A stretch of 64,000 bases of DNA from DASZTV01 sp035550655 (GTDB lineage: Bacteria > Actinomycetota > Actinomycetes > JAFAQI01). The notes beneath the pieces are model-generated. The model had not been told where the DNA came from. It made no database searches and saw only the letters and a program-made list of their open reading frames with translations. Location: contig DASZOU010000023.1 of the NCBI GenBank assembly GCA_035550655.1, positions 27,406 to 91,405 of the forward strand, read 5' to 3'. This document shows, in pieces, positions 23,054 to 32,337 of this stretch (positions are counted from its first letter, which is position 1; each line of letters begins with the position of its first letter). Position numbers and translations under genes: made by a program.

Positions 23054-24523
23054 GTGACCGCACCTGTTGCCCATCCAGATCGCTTCTTCATCGGCGGCGA
23101 CTGGGTCACGCCCTCGTCGACGGCGATGATCGACGTCATCGACTCCTCCAACGAGGAGGTCTACTTCTCGGTCGCGGAAGCGCAGGCCGAGGACATGGAC
23201 CGCGCGATCGCGGCCGCGCGGGATGCGTTCGACAACGGGCCGTGGCCGTTCCTCAGCCACGCCGAGCGGGCTGACCACCTCCGCGCGCTGGGCAAGGAGG
23301 TCGCCGCACGAGGTGACGCTCTCGGCGAGATCTGGCCGCGGGAATCCGGGATCCTCGCGATCATGGCGAAGTACGCCGCGCCGGCGTTCGCCACGGTCTT
23401 CGACTACTACGCGGGACTCGCCGACACCTTCGCGTGGGAGGAGCGTGCGCAGCCGACCGGGGGTGGCGCGTTCGGGTTGATCGTGCGAGAGCCGGTCGGC
23501 GTCGTGGGCGCGATCATCCCCTGGAACGCGCCGATCCAGCTCGCGATCTACAAGATGGCGCCGGCCCTGCTGGCGGGATGCACTGTGGTGCTGAAGGCCT
23601 CACCAGAGGCGCCGGGCGCGGCGTACCTGCTGGCGGAGGCGGCCGAGGCGGCCGGCCTCCCGCCGGGCGTCGTCAACGTCCTGACCGCGGACCGCGAGGT
23701 CTCCGAACGCCTCGTCACCGACGCCCGCGTCGACAAGATCGCCTTCACGGGCTCGACCGCGGCCGGCCGAAGGATCGCGTCACTGTGCGGGGAGCGGATC
23801 GCTCGCTACACCCTGGAGCTCGGCGGAAAGTCGGCCGCGGTGATCCTCGACGACGCCGACCTCGCACAGGCGGCAGCGGCGATCTCCGGCGCGGAGTGCA
23901 TGATCTCCGGCCAGGTGTGCTCCTCGCTCACCCGACTCGTGGTCCCCCGCAACCGGCACGACGAGTTCGTCGACGCGCTCGCCGGCACGTTCTCCAAGGT
24001 CGTCGTCGGCGACCCGTTCGACGACGCCACCCAGATGGGTCCGCTCGCAATGGAACGGCAGCGCGACAAGGTCCTCAGCCTGATCGAGCAGGGCAAGAGC
24101 GAAGCGAAGCTGGTGACCGGCGGCGGCCGGCCCGCCCACCTCGAACGCGGCTACTACGTCGAGCCGACCGTCTTCGCCGGCGTCGACAACTCCGCGACGA
24201 TCGCCCAGGAGGAGATCTTCGGGCCGGTCCTGTCGGTCATCCCCGCCGCCGACGAAGAGGACGCGATCCGGATCGCGAACGACACGATCTACGGCCTCAA
24301 CGCATCGGTATTCACCCCGGATGCTGACCGCGCCCGCGCCGTCGCCGCTCGGCTGCGCTCGGGCACGGTCGGCCACAACGGCTTCCGGACCGACTTCGGC
24401 ATCGCCTTCGGCGGCTTCAAGCAGTCGGGCATCGGGCGCGAAGGTGGCGTCGAGGGCCTGCTCCCCTACCTGGAGACGAAGACGGTCATCCTCGAGGACA
24501 CCCCAAGCACCTACCGCGGCTAG
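23054..24523 (+). CDS. NAD(P)-dependent aldehyde dehydrogenase
   Basis: Aldehyde dehydrogenase superfamily, 489 residues from GTG 23054, which has GGAGG 5 nt before it. The longer open frame upstream is antisense to FGE. The catalytic Cys is C289 (ISGQVCSSLTR) and the general base E255 (LELGGKSA). The NAD-binding FTGSTAAGR, the oxyanion-side PWNAPI and the C-terminal EEIFGPVLSVI are all present. Substrate unknown. It lies ahead of a secreted hydrolase on the same strand (34-nt gap). Confidence 0.94.
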   Translation: MTAPVAHPDRFFIGGDWVTPSSTAMIDVIDSSNEEVYFSVAEAQAEDMDRAIAAARDAFDNGPWPFLSHAERADHLRALGKEVAARGDALGEIWPRESGILAIMAKYAAPAFATVFDYYAGLADTFAWEERAQPTGGGAFGLIVREPVGVVGAIIPWNAPIQLAIYKMAPALLAGCTVVLKASPEAPGAAYLLAEAAEAAGLPPGVVNVLTADREVSERLVTDARVDKIAFTGSTAAGRRIASLCGERIARYTLELGGKSAAVILDDADLAQAAAAISGAECMISGQVCSSLTRLVVPRNRHDEFVDALAGTFSKVVVGDPFDDATQMGPLAMERQRDKVLSLIEQGKSEAKLVTGGGRPAHLERGYYVEPTVFAGVDNSATIAQEEIFGPVLSVIPAADEEDAIRIANDTIYGLNASVFTPDADRARAVAARLRSGTVGHNGFRTDFGIAFGGFKQSGIGREGGVEGLLPYLETKTVILEDTPSTYRG

Positions 24524-24557
24524 AGGTACTCGCCTGGCGTCGCCGAACCGTTAGCGA

Positions 24558-26378
24558 ATGCGAGCCGTTCGCCTCGGACTGACACTTGCCACGCTGCTGG
24601 TGACCGCCACCGTCCCCGTGATCAGCTCGACCGCGGCGGCTGCCGGAACCGCGGAGAAGCAGGGCTACATCCCGATGAAAGACGGGGTGAAGCTCGAGTA
24701 CACCGTCGAGCTCCCGGCCCGGACCGGACGCTTCCCGGTCGCACTCGTGTACGACGGCTACTGCGAGGGAGCGGGGCCACTCACCTGCAACGACACCCAG
24801 ACCGCGCCGGCGCTCCTTCACGCGGGATTCGCGGTGCTCGGAGTCAGCATTCGCGGCACGAGCTGCTCGACCGGGCACTTCGACCCGATGACCGGCCAGG
24901 AGTGGCGGGACGGCGCCGCCGCCGTGGAGTGGGCCGCGCGGCAACCCTGGTCCACCGGACACGTCGGGATGTTCGGCGACTCGTTCCCGGGAATCACCCA
25001 GCTCGGTGTCGCCGGACTGCGCCCGCCGCACCTTGACGCGATCGCACCGTTCCAGGTGACCACCGACGTCTACCGCGACGTCGGCTACCCCGGTGGGATC
25101 GCCAATGTCGCGTTCGGGGCGTTCTGGCCGCTGGTGGACCAGCCCAACGCGTCCTTCGGAAGCGGCACCCGGCAGACGGTGAAGGCGAAGGACGCGGGCT
25201 GCGCCCAGGCGCAGGCGGTCCACGCCGCGAACCTTGCGGCCGCGCACAACCTCTCCTTGCAGGGTCTGCTGCACCAGTACGACGGTGCCTGGTGGCAGGC
25301 AAGGGAGCCCGGCGCGAACAGCGCACGGATCGACATTCCCACCTTCGGTTGCGAGAGCTGGCAGGACGACGAAGTCGGCAGCCGCGGCTCGGCGTACCTG
25401 AGCTCGCTCGATCCCGCGAAGACCTGGGTAGTTGCCAGCAACGGCTATCACGCAATGTGCGAGCTCTCTGCTCCCCGAATCGCCCGCGAGCTGGTCGCGT
25501 TCTTCAACCGGTTCGTCAAGGGCCGGCACAACGGCTTCGAGCACAACACGCCGCACATCCAGGTGTGGCATGACACGGCGGTCAAAGGCGGGGACAACAC
25601 ACCCGGGTGGATCTCGCGCTACAGGTCGTTCGCGTCGATCCCGGTGCGGCCGGTCAGCTTGTATCTCCGGCACGAGGGCGCTCTGTCACTCAAACCTCCG
25701 AGGGACAACGCCGCGACGAACAGCTACCTGTACCCAGGACCGTCGTTGGGCAACGAGGACGGCGTCGTCGCGGGCCAGCAGAACAAGCTGTGGAAGGTGC
25801 AGGAGCCAACTGGTGCATCGGTCGCGTACACAACGCCGCGGCTGACCCGCGACACAGAGTTCTTCGGATCCGGCTCGGCGAACCTGTGGGTCAGCTCCAC
25901 TGCGCCGGACACCGATCTGCAGATCACGCTCACCGAGGTCCGCCCGGACGGCCAAGAGGTATACGTCGCGCGAGGCTGGCTGCGTGCCTCTCACCGGGCG
26001 CTCGCCCGGAAGCGTTCGACCACACTCGCACCGGTCCACACCGACCAGGAGTCAGACGCACGGTCACTGACGCCTGACCGGCCCACCTATCTGCGGGTTC
26101 AGCTCTGGCCGTTCGACTACGTCTTCCGCAAGGGCTCGCGGCTACGGCTGTGGATCGACGCCCCCACCGGGTTCACCGGCCTGTGGTCGTTCAACTTCCT
26201 CAACAGTCCGGCCGTGAACACCGTGTACGCCGACGAGCGGCATCCCTCGGCCCTGGTCCTGGGGCATCTCATGGGCGGACGAGCCCGCGCCGGTCTCCCC
26301 GCCTGCGACACACTGCTCAACCAGCCGTGCCGGCCGAACCAGGCCCCGCTGCCGGCCGGATCGATGACGATTCGGTGA
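24558..26378 (+). CDS. Secreted CocE/NonD-family hydrolase (X-Pro dipeptidyl-peptidase-like)
   Basis: 606 residues with a signal peptide (about 1-29, no lipobox). The alpha/beta-hydrolase nucleophile is S142 in MFGDSFPG, with RGTSCSTG upstream and a candidate catalytic His in NGYHAMCE. The second half is the jelly-roll X-Pro peptidase C-terminal domain (from about TPRLTRDTEFFGSG). Such enzymes cleave esters or X-Pro peptides outside the cell. The substrate is not predictable. It is convergent with the thioesterase gene. Confidence 0.9.
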   Translation: MRAVRLGLTLATLLVTATVPVISSTAAAAGTAEKQGYIPMKDGVKLEYTVELPARTGRFPVALVYDGYCEGAGPLTCNDTQTAPALLHAGFAVLGVSIRGTSCSTGHFDPMTGQEWRDGAAAVEWAARQPWSTGHVGMFGDSFPGITQLGVAGLRPPHLDAIAPFQVTTDVYRDVGYPGGIANVAFGAFWPLVDQPNASFGSGTRQTVKAKDAGCAQAQAVHAANLAAAHNLSLQGLLHQYDGAWWQAREPGANSARIDIPTFGCESWQDDEVGSRGSAYLSSLDPAKTWVVASNGYHAMCELSAPRIARELVAFFNRFVKGRHNGFEHNTPHIQVWHDTAVKGGDNTPGWISRYRSFASIPVRPVSLYLRHEGALSLKPPRDNAATNSYLYPGPSLGNEDGVVAGQQNKLWKVQEPTGASVAYTTPRLTRDTEFFGSGSANLWVSSTAPDTDLQITLTEVRPDGQEVYVARGWLRASHRALARKRSTTLAPVHTDQESDARSLTPDRPTYLRVQLWPFDYVFRKGSRLRLWIDAPTGFTGLWSFNFLNSPAVNTVYADERHPSALVLGHLMGGRARAGLPACDTLLNQPCRPNQAPLPAGSMTIR

Positions 26379-26390
26379 ACCGGCACCGGC

Positions 26391-27206
26391 CTACTGCACG
26401 GCGGACCCGTGGTGCGGCGGGCGCATCTCCACCTCCGAGGCAAGACCGACCACCGTCGCGATGCCGACCGGCCCGAACCGGTCCACCATCACCGCCGAAC
26501 CCACCGACACCCCGTCTGCTTCCTGGCGGTCACGCGCGGCCATGCCGAGCATCGTCCCCTGCGGCTCACGGCTGAGCAGCAGGGTGACGTCGGAGTTGAC
26601 GAACTGCAGACCCTCGCTCCCCCAGTTCGTCAACGGGTTGGCGACGTCCGCGACCGCGGCGGCCCGCACGAACGGCGACGTCGGCTCGCCGTCGACCAGC
26701 TGGGCGTCGAAGTCGTACCAGACGAACTTCTCCTGGCTGGCGTCCCGCCAGGGTTCAAAGTCCGCAGCAGGCTGCGCGAGGCGCCCGACATAGGGCTTGG
26801 GGCCAAAGAGCGGCGTCTCCTCGGGCGCCGGCGGCGCCGGCATCGTCACCGCGGGTGACCAGACGTCGCCGGTCGGCGGCTTCGAGCGCCGGGCGAACAC
26901 CGCCCGGCCGTGGGCGACGTTGCGCCCTCCCTGGGTGATCGTCACGTCGACCATCCGCAGCCGGCGGCCTTCACGCAGCACGCTCGACTCGACGCGGAGC
27001 TCGTCCATCGTGGCCATCCGCACCATGTCGACGGTCAGCCGGGTGCCGACGAAGTCCGCATCGCCGCCCGCCTGCTCGGCCCCGTAGCCCACCAGACCCG
27101 CCACCACGAGCCCGCTGACCGTGGTCGGACCCCAAGGACCTACCGCAGCGGCGTTCGGCACGAAGCGGTCCCCCGACCGGGTCAGGAAGGTACGCCGATC
27201 TGTCAC
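26391..27206 (-). CDS. Acyl-CoA thioesterase-like (double hotdog) protein
   Basis: 271 residues from GTG 27206 (VTDRRTFLTRSGD); the open frame reaches further but without conservation. The layout matches the 4HBT_3/TesB-like double-hotdog family of actinobacteria: an N-terminal half with LRVESSVLREGRRLRMVDVTI and a C-terminal half with FVNSDVTLLLSREPQG and DRFGPVGIATVVGLA. Likely hydrolyses acyl-CoA esters. It is divergent from a cytochrome P450 gene. Confidence 0.85.
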   Translation of the reverse strand: MTDRRTFLTRSGDRFVPNAAAVGPWGPTTVSGLVVAGLVGYGAEQAGGDADFVGTRLTVDMVRMATMDELRVESSVLREGRRLRMVDVTITQGGRNVAHGRAVFARRSKPPTGDVWSPAVTMPAPPAPEETPLFGPKPYVGRLAQPAADFEPWRDASQEKFVWYDFDAQLVDGEPTSPFVRAAAVADVANPLTNWGSEGLQFVNSDVTLLLSREPQGTMLGMAARDRQEADGVSVGSAVMVDRFGPVGIATVVGLASEVEMRPPHHGSAVQ

Positions 27207-27254
27207 CCGCCCATCCTGCCGCGCGGCGCGCCGAGCCCCGCCGCGGACCCTAGG

Positions 27255-27268
27255 TGACGCGGGCGTCA
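27255..27268. promoter_or_regulatory. Perfect 6-2-6 palindrome in the thioesterase/P450 divergent spacer
   Basis: TGACGC-GG-GCGTCA lies 21 nt before the P450 GTG codon and 49 nt before the thioesterase start. A single perfect palindrome in an 83-nt divergent promoter region suggests an operator for a dimeric regulator such as a TetR or GntR protein. No such regulator gene is in the neighbourhood, so this is inference from position and symmetry. Confidence 0.4.
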
Positions 27269-27289
27269 TAGAACGTGTACAAGTGATGG

Positions 27290-28519
27290 GTGACAGATGT
27301 GACCCAGGACGCCATCCCCGAAGCCAGCCTGGGCGAGCGGCAGGCCACCGACGACATGACGTCGCTACTGGACTTCTCGGCACCGCACTCCCGGTTCCGC
27401 AGCCTCACCGAGTCCGGCGGCTTCCTCGTGCCGATGGAAGGCATGGCGATGCAGTTCGATCGGGAGACGATCGAATACGTCCTGCACCACCCCGAGCTGT
27501 TCTCCTCGCGGATCGACCTCGGCCTCGGCAACGTGCGCCCGCTCATCCCGCTCAACGTCGACCCGCCGCAGCACTCGAACTACCGGCGACTGCTCGACCC
27601 GCTGTTCTCCCCGAAGAAAATGGCGGCCTACGAGCCCGACATCGCTCGCCGCGCCAACGCGCTCATCGACACGTTCATCGACAACGGAAGCTGCAACTTC
27701 TCCGACGACTTCGCCGACGTGCTTCCCAGCACAGTCTTCCTCGACCTGACCGGCCTGCCGCAGGAGCGGCTCGAGGAGTTCCTGCACCTGCGCGACGGGA
27801 TCTTGCACCCCGAGAAGCACGATGAGCTCGCGGCGTTCGACCCCGAGGTGCGCACTCGCGTGCTGTACGGCACCGGCGAGAAGATCTACGCGCTGTTCAC
27901 CCAGCTCATCGACGAGCGCCGCAAGCAGCCGGGCGACGACGTCATCTCGGAGTTCCTCGCGGCCGAGGTCGACGGCGAGCGGCTAACTCACGAGGACATC
28001 CTCGACATCCTCTTCCTGTTCCTGATCGCCGGCCTCGACACCGTCAGCGACACCCTCACGTGCATGTACGCCTTCCTCGCGCAGAACCCGGACCACCGCA
28101 AGCAGCTGGTCAACGAGCCCGACTGCATCGACAACGCGGTCGAGGAGATGCTGCGGTGGGAGGCACCGGTCCCGTTCTCCTCGCCGCGATCGGCGACCCA
28201 GGACGTGACCCTGCCCAACGGCTGCCCGGTCACGGCCGGCTCGATGGTGCTGTGCGCATACGGGTCGGCCAACGTCGACCCGACGGAGTACCCGGACGCC
28301 CACGACGTCCGGTTCGACCGGACGCGCAACCGTCACATCACCTTCGGTATGGGCCCGCACCGCTGCCTCGGCTCCCACCTCGCCCGCCGCGAGCTACGGG
28401 TCGCGCTGCGCGAGTGGCACAACCGCATCCCGGAGTACTGGATCACGCCGGGCCACGAGGACCTCGTGTACCCGCCCGGCCTGCGCCACGTGAAAGACCT
28501 GATGCTCACCTGGAAGTAG
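27290..28519 (+). CDS. Cytochrome P450
   Basis: Bacterial class I soluble P450, 409 residues. The heme thiolate is C359 in FGMGPHRCLGSHLARREL. The I-helix oxygen-binding motif is IAGLDTVSD and the K-helix ExxR is EEMLR. The sequence NVDPPQHSNYRRLLDP is typical of the B'/C-helix region. No ferredoxin or reductase is next to it. A thioesterase is divergent, suggesting lipid or terpenoid/steroid oxidation, but the substrate is not known. The start is GTG 27290. Confidence 0.95.
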   Translation: MTDVTQDAIPEASLGERQATDDMTSLLDFSAPHSRFRSLTESGGFLVPMEGMAMQFDRETIEYVLHHPELFSSRIDLGLGNVRPLIPLNVDPPQHSNYRRLLDPLFSPKKMAAYEPDIARRANALIDTFIDNGSCNFSDDFADVLPSTVFLDLTGLPQERLEEFLHLRDGILHPEKHDELAAFDPEVRTRVLYGTGEKIYALFTQLIDERRKQPGDDVISEFLAAEVDGERLTHEDILDILFLFLIAGLDTVSDTLTCMYAFLAQNPDHRKQLVNEPDCIDNAVEEMLRWEAPVPFSSPRSATQDVTLPNGCPVTAGSMVLCAYGSANVDPTEYPDAHDVRFDRTRNRHITFGMGPHRCLGSHLARRELRVALREWHNRIPEYWITPGHEDLVYPPGLRHVKDLMLTWK

Positions 28520-28621
28520 GCGGGACCTTCGTCGGTCGAGTCGCGACGAAAGACCGTCGTCACGCTGCACCCCCGCCGGAGACGGTGCACTCATGCGAGT
28601 CGACCGGCGCTGGCCGCGACC

Positions 28622-30004
28622 ATGAGCGGGAGCCTCGACTTCCTAGGCGCCGCCGACTGCGTCACCGGAAGCCGGTTCCTCATCCGCTCAGGCGGCGTGG
28701 CGCTTCTCGTCGACTGTGGGCTGTTCCAAGGGCTTCGCGAGCTGCGGCGCCGCAACTGGGACCCGTTCCCCGTGCCGCCCGACAGCATCGACGTCGTCGC
28801 AGTCAGCCACGCGCATCTCGACCACACCGGGTATCTCCCGGCGCTGGTGCGTGACGGCTTCGCCGGCTCGATCCTCACCACCGAGTACACCGCGCGACTC
28901 GCCGAGATCGTGCTCCACGACAGCGCCCACCTGTTGATGGAGGACACAGAGCACGCGACCAAGCACGGTTACTCCAGGCACGCAGCCCCGCGGCCGCTCT
29001 ACACCGACGCCGATGTCACGGCGGCCGTCCGACACTTCCGCACCGTCGACTACTCGACCCCCACCGAGGTCGGCAACGGATTAGCGGTGACGCTCCGCCC
29101 AGCCGGCCACATCCTCGGCTCGGCGACGGTGCACGTCACCTCGGCGGGGGGCTCGGTGCTGTTCAGCGGCGACCTGGGCCGCGCGCACCACCCGCTTCTG
29201 GAAGCGCCGGCACCACCGCCAGAATCCGACGTCATCGTCGTGGAGTCGACGTACGGCAACCGCAAGCACCCGGCGGTCGACCCAGCCGACGCCCTCGCCG
29301 ACGCGGTCAACCGAACCGTACGTCGTGGCGGGAGCGTCGTGATCCCCGCGTTCGCGGTCGACCGGACCGAGGTCATCCTCTGCAGCCTGCGCGAGCTACG
29401 GGATCGCGGCGACATCCCTGATGTCCCGATCTACGTCGACAGCCCAATGGCCCTCGACGCTCTCGCGATCTACCGCGACGCAATCCGCAGGCACGCGCCC
29501 GGCGTGCGCGGCGACCTCGATGCCGACGCCGATCCCTTCGACCGCGCGCACATCAACGAGCTCCGGTCAGTGTCGGAGTCGAAGAGCCTCAACGATCCGC
29601 AGTGGCCGTGCATCATCATCTCCGCGTCCGGCATGGTGTCGGGTGGCCGCGTGCTGCATCACCTCGCCGGACTGCTCCCCCGGCAGCAGAACACGGTCGT
29701 CCTCGTCGGCTACCAGGCGATCGGCACGCGTGGTCGCCAGCTGCTCGACGGCGCGCGGGCGATCAAGATCCACGGCGGATATGTGGCGGTTCGCGCAGAG
29801 ATCGTCGACGTGCCGATGTTCTCGGTCCACGCAGACGCGGAAGAGATCCTGGCCTGGCTCGGGCAGGCTCCCCGCGCGCCGCACACCTGCTACGTCGTCC
29901 ACGGCGAGCCGGCAGCGGCAGCGACTCTGCAGGCCAGGATCTGTGACGAGCTCGGATGGACGGCGGCGGTGCCGCGGCTCGGCGAGCGCGTCCGCCTGAC
30001 CTGA
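28622..30004 (+). CDS. Beta-CASP metallo-beta-lactamase-fold nuclease (CPSF73/YSH1-like)
   Basis: 460 residues. The metallo-beta-lactamase motif 2 is SHAHLDHTG (H63, H65, D67, H68), with later ligands in RPAGHILGS and FSGDLGR. The beta-CASP region shows DSPMA, SASGM and GYQAIGTRGR, then the motif C-like FSVHAD and VVHGEP. This is the archaeal/eukaryal CPSF-type group of RNA-processing exonucleases, distinct from bacterial RNase J. RNA decay or processing is likely. It stands alone between P450 and ftsH on the same strand. Confidence 0.92.
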   Translation: MSGSLDFLGAADCVTGSRFLIRSGGVALLVDCGLFQGLRELRRRNWDPFPVPPDSIDVVAVSHAHLDHTGYLPALVRDGFAGSILTTEYTARLAEIVLHDSAHLLMEDTEHATKHGYSRHAAPRPLYTDADVTAAVRHFRTVDYSTPTEVGNGLAVTLRPAGHILGSATVHVTSAGGSVLFSGDLGRAHHPLLEAPAPPPESDVIVVESTYGNRKHPAVDPADALADAVNRTVRRGGSVVIPAFAVDRTEVILCSLRELRDRGDIPDVPIYVDSPMALDALAIYRDAIRRHAPGVRGDLDADADPFDRAHINELRSVSESKSLNDPQWPCIIISASGMVSGGRVLHHLAGLLPRQQNTVVLVGYQAIGTRGRQLLDGARAIKIHGGYVAVRAEIVDVPMFSVHADAEEILAWLGQAPRAPHTCYVVHGEPAAAATLQARICDELGWTAAVPRLGERVRLT

Positions 30005-30134
30005 CTCCCCCCGCCCAGCACCGAGATTGGGGCCGCGCGACGCCCTGCGTCAGGTCCTTCGGCTCTACTGCCTCGCGGCCGGCATGGCATTCGATCGAGG
30101 CAGCGGGGCAATCGGATGAAAGGCGGATGGCGGC

Positions 30135-32015
30135 ATGGAGGAGTCGACCAAGCCTCCCGCCGAACCCCCTCGGATCACACGACGGGCGAAGGCATCACTC
30201 TGGATCGCGGCGGCGGTGCTCGTGGGCATCGATCTGCTCGCGACCTTCGGCTTGCACTCGACCTCGAGCCGGCTGAGCTACTCGACTTTCCTGTCGCGTG
30301 CCGACGCGCATCAAGTCGCCAGCCTGACCATCCAGTCGAACGGCTCCGCCTCCGGAAAGCTGGCCGACGGCACCACCTTCTCGACGACGGTGCCGGTGGA
30401 TCTCGCCGGACCGGACCTGATCACTCAGCTGCGCGCGGACGGGGTGGATGTCAGCGCGAGCGCGTCCTCGTCGTCGAGTTGGACCTCGACGCTGCTGGGG
30501 TGGCTGTTCCTCCTCGCACCGATCGCCTTGATCGTGTGGTGGATCCGGTCAGCAGGGCGGCGAGGCGCTGGCCTGCTTGGCGCGGGCGCGATCACCAAGT
30601 CGCGCGCAAAGGTGTTCGACGCGGAGCACCCACGCTCCACCTTCGACGACGTCGCGGGGTACGCCGGGGTGAAGGCGGAGGTCTCCGAGATCGTCGACTT
30701 CCTGCGCCAGCCCGACCGGTACGCCCGGGCGGGAGCGGTGGCACCGCGCGGCGTACTGATGCTCGGACCGCCGGGTACCGGAAAGACCCTCATCGCTCGA
30801 GCGGTTGCCGGCGAGGCGGGGGTGCCGTTCTTCTCTGTCACCGGCTCGAGCTTCGTGGAGATGTTCGTGGGCGTCGGCGCGGCGCGGGTGAGAGACCTGT
30901 TCGAGGTCGCCCGAAAGAACGCTCCCTCGATTGTGTTCGTCGACGAGATCGACGCCATCGGGCAGCGCAGAGCGGGCAGCGGAGCCGTCGTCTCGAACGA
31001 TGAGCGCGAACAGACGCTGAATCAGCTGCTCGCCGAGATGGATGGATTCGATCCGTCCGACGGCGTCGTCGTACTCGCCGCGACCAACCGCCCTGAGGTC
31101 CTCGACCTCGCGCTCGTGCGACCCGGCCGGTTCGACCGGCAGATCACGGTCCCGCTACCCACACAGAGCGATCGGCTCGCGATCCTCGAGGTCCATTGCC
31201 GCAGCAAGTCCCTCGCGGACGACGTGGACCTCGAGGTCGTCGCCCGCGCCACGCCGGGGTTCAGCGGCGCGGATCTGGCGAACCTCGCCAACGAAGCCGC
31301 GATCGCGGCCGCCCGCGACAATCGCACGACACTGTCCAGCACCGACTTCGCCGAGGCCCGGGACCGCATCACGCTGGGCCGCCGCGACGGCAGCAACGTC
31401 CTCCTCGCCGATGAGAAGTACGCCGTCGCGACCCACGAGTCCGGGCATGCGCTGGTCGCCGCGCTGCTACCCCACGCCGACCCGGTGGAGAAGGTGACGA
31501 TCCTTCCTGCCGGCCAGGCGCTCGGTGTGACGCAGCAGCTACCGATCGCCGAGCGCCACCTCTACTCGGAGAGCTACCTGCGTGACGCGCTCGCGGTGCG
31601 CCTCGGCGGCCGAGCAGCTGAGCTCGTGGCGTTGGGTGAGGCATCGACCGGCGCCGCAAACGATCTCGAGCAGGCGACCGACCTAGCCCTCAAGATGGTC
31701 CGGGAGTTCGGCTTGTCCGCCCGGCTCGGACCGGTCGGCTATCCGGCCGGCGGCTCGGTCTTCCTGGGCGGATCCTCCTCGCCGTGGTCGAGCCGGCCGT
31801 TCGCGGAACAGACCCAAGCCGCGATCGACGACGAAGTGGCGCGCCTGCTCCGGGAAGCCGAGCACACGGCGGTCACCGTCCTCGAGTCGCACCGCGAGGA
31901 GCTTCGCGCGCTGACCGACCTGCTGATGGAGCGCGAGACCGTTGACGGATCGGTCATCAGTGATCTGCTTCGCTCACGTGTGACGCGGGGCGCCACGGGT
32001 ACCGCTGCTGTATGA
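30135..32015 (+). CDS. ftsH: FtsH-type ATP-dependent zinc metalloprotease
   Basis: Membrane-anchored AAA+ protease, 626 residues. Membrane segments are at about 22-40 and 118-136, flanking a small extracytoplasmic domain. The AAA module has Walker A GPPGTGKT, Walker B IVFVDEIDA, the pore loop FVEMFVGVGA and the second region of homology. The zinc site is HESGH (H434, E435, H438). It lacks the long Pro/Gly-rich tail of the main actinobacterial FtsH and is probably a second copy. The next small gene overlaps its stop (ATGA). Confidence 0.95.
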   Translation: MEESTKPPAEPPRITRRAKASLWIAAAVLVGIDLLATFGLHSTSSRLSYSTFLSRADAHQVASLTIQSNGSASGKLADGTTFSTTVPVDLAGPDLITQLRADGVDVSASASSSSSWTSTLLGWLFLLAPIALIVWWIRSAGRRGAGLLGAGAITKSRAKVFDAEHPRSTFDDVAGYAGVKAEVSEIVDFLRQPDRYARAGAVAPRGVLMLGPPGTGKTLIARAVAGEAGVPFFSVTGSSFVEMFVGVGAARVRDLFEVARKNAPSIVFVDEIDAIGQRRAGSGAVVSNDEREQTLNQLLAEMDGFDPSDGVVVLAATNRPEVLDLALVRPGRFDRQITVPLPTQSDRLAILEVHCRSKSLADDVDLEVVARATPGFSGADLANLANEAAIAAARDNRTTLSSTDFAEARDRITLGRRDGSNVLLADEKYAVATHESGHALVAALLPHADPVEKVTILPAGQALGVTQQLPIAERHLYSESYLRDALAVRLGGRAAELVALGEASTGAANDLEQATDLALKMVREFGLSARLGPVGYPAGGSVFLGGSSSPWSSRPFAEQTQAAIDDEVARLLREAEHTAVTVLESHREELRALTDLLMERETVDGSVISDLLRSRVTRGATGTAAV

Positions 32016-32287
32016 GCGAAGCAATGAGTGACGCGCTGTCCAGCATCCGCGAGCATGCGCCTTCCATTCCTTCGGCCAAGGACGCGAAAGAAGCGCTGCG
32101 GTCGCACCTCCCGTCCGTGGACGCCTCGGCCATTGCCGACCGGCTGCCGAAGCCCCGGAGCAAGCGCAAGGTCATCGCGGCGCTGATCGGCGCGCTGGCG
32201 GGCGTGGCCGCAGTGGCGAGCTACCTGCGCCGCCGAAACGACGCGCCCGCCGCGAGCCTGTACACGCCTCCGTTACCGAAGCCATAG
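32012..32287 (+). CDS. Small basic membrane-anchored protein of unknown function
   Basis: 91 residues, ATG 32012 overlapping the ftsH stop (ATGA). The N-terminal half is amphipathic and Ala/Ser-rich (SIREHAPSIPSAKDAKEAL), followed by a basic RLPKPRSKRK, one membrane helix (about 54-71, VIAALIGALAGVAAVASYL) and a short Pro-rich tail. No family is recognised. Overlap with ftsH suggests a partner or adaptor of the protease, but this is only contextual. Confidence 0.7.
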   Translation: MSEAMSDALSSIREHAPSIPSAKDAKEALRSHLPSVDASAIADRLPKPRSKRKVIAALIGALAGVAAVASYLRRRNDAPAASLYTPPLPKP

Positions 32288-32289
32288 TC

Positions 32290-32337
32290 CTTCAGGAGCG
32301 CTAGTGCTTCAGGAGCGGTAGCGCTTCAGGCCACTAG
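32290..32337. repeat. 17-nt tandem repeat with stem-loop potential at a convergent gene end
   Basis: The unit CTTCAGGAGCGSTAGYG occurs at 32290-32306 and 32307-32323, and a third copy starts at 32324. GCGCTA (32298-32303) pairs with TAGCGC (32319-32324), and CTAGTG (32301-32306) pairs with CACTAG (32332-32337). It lies exactly between the end of the ftsH unit and the convergent small-domain gene. A bidirectional terminator is plausible although there is no U-run. Confidence 0.6.
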
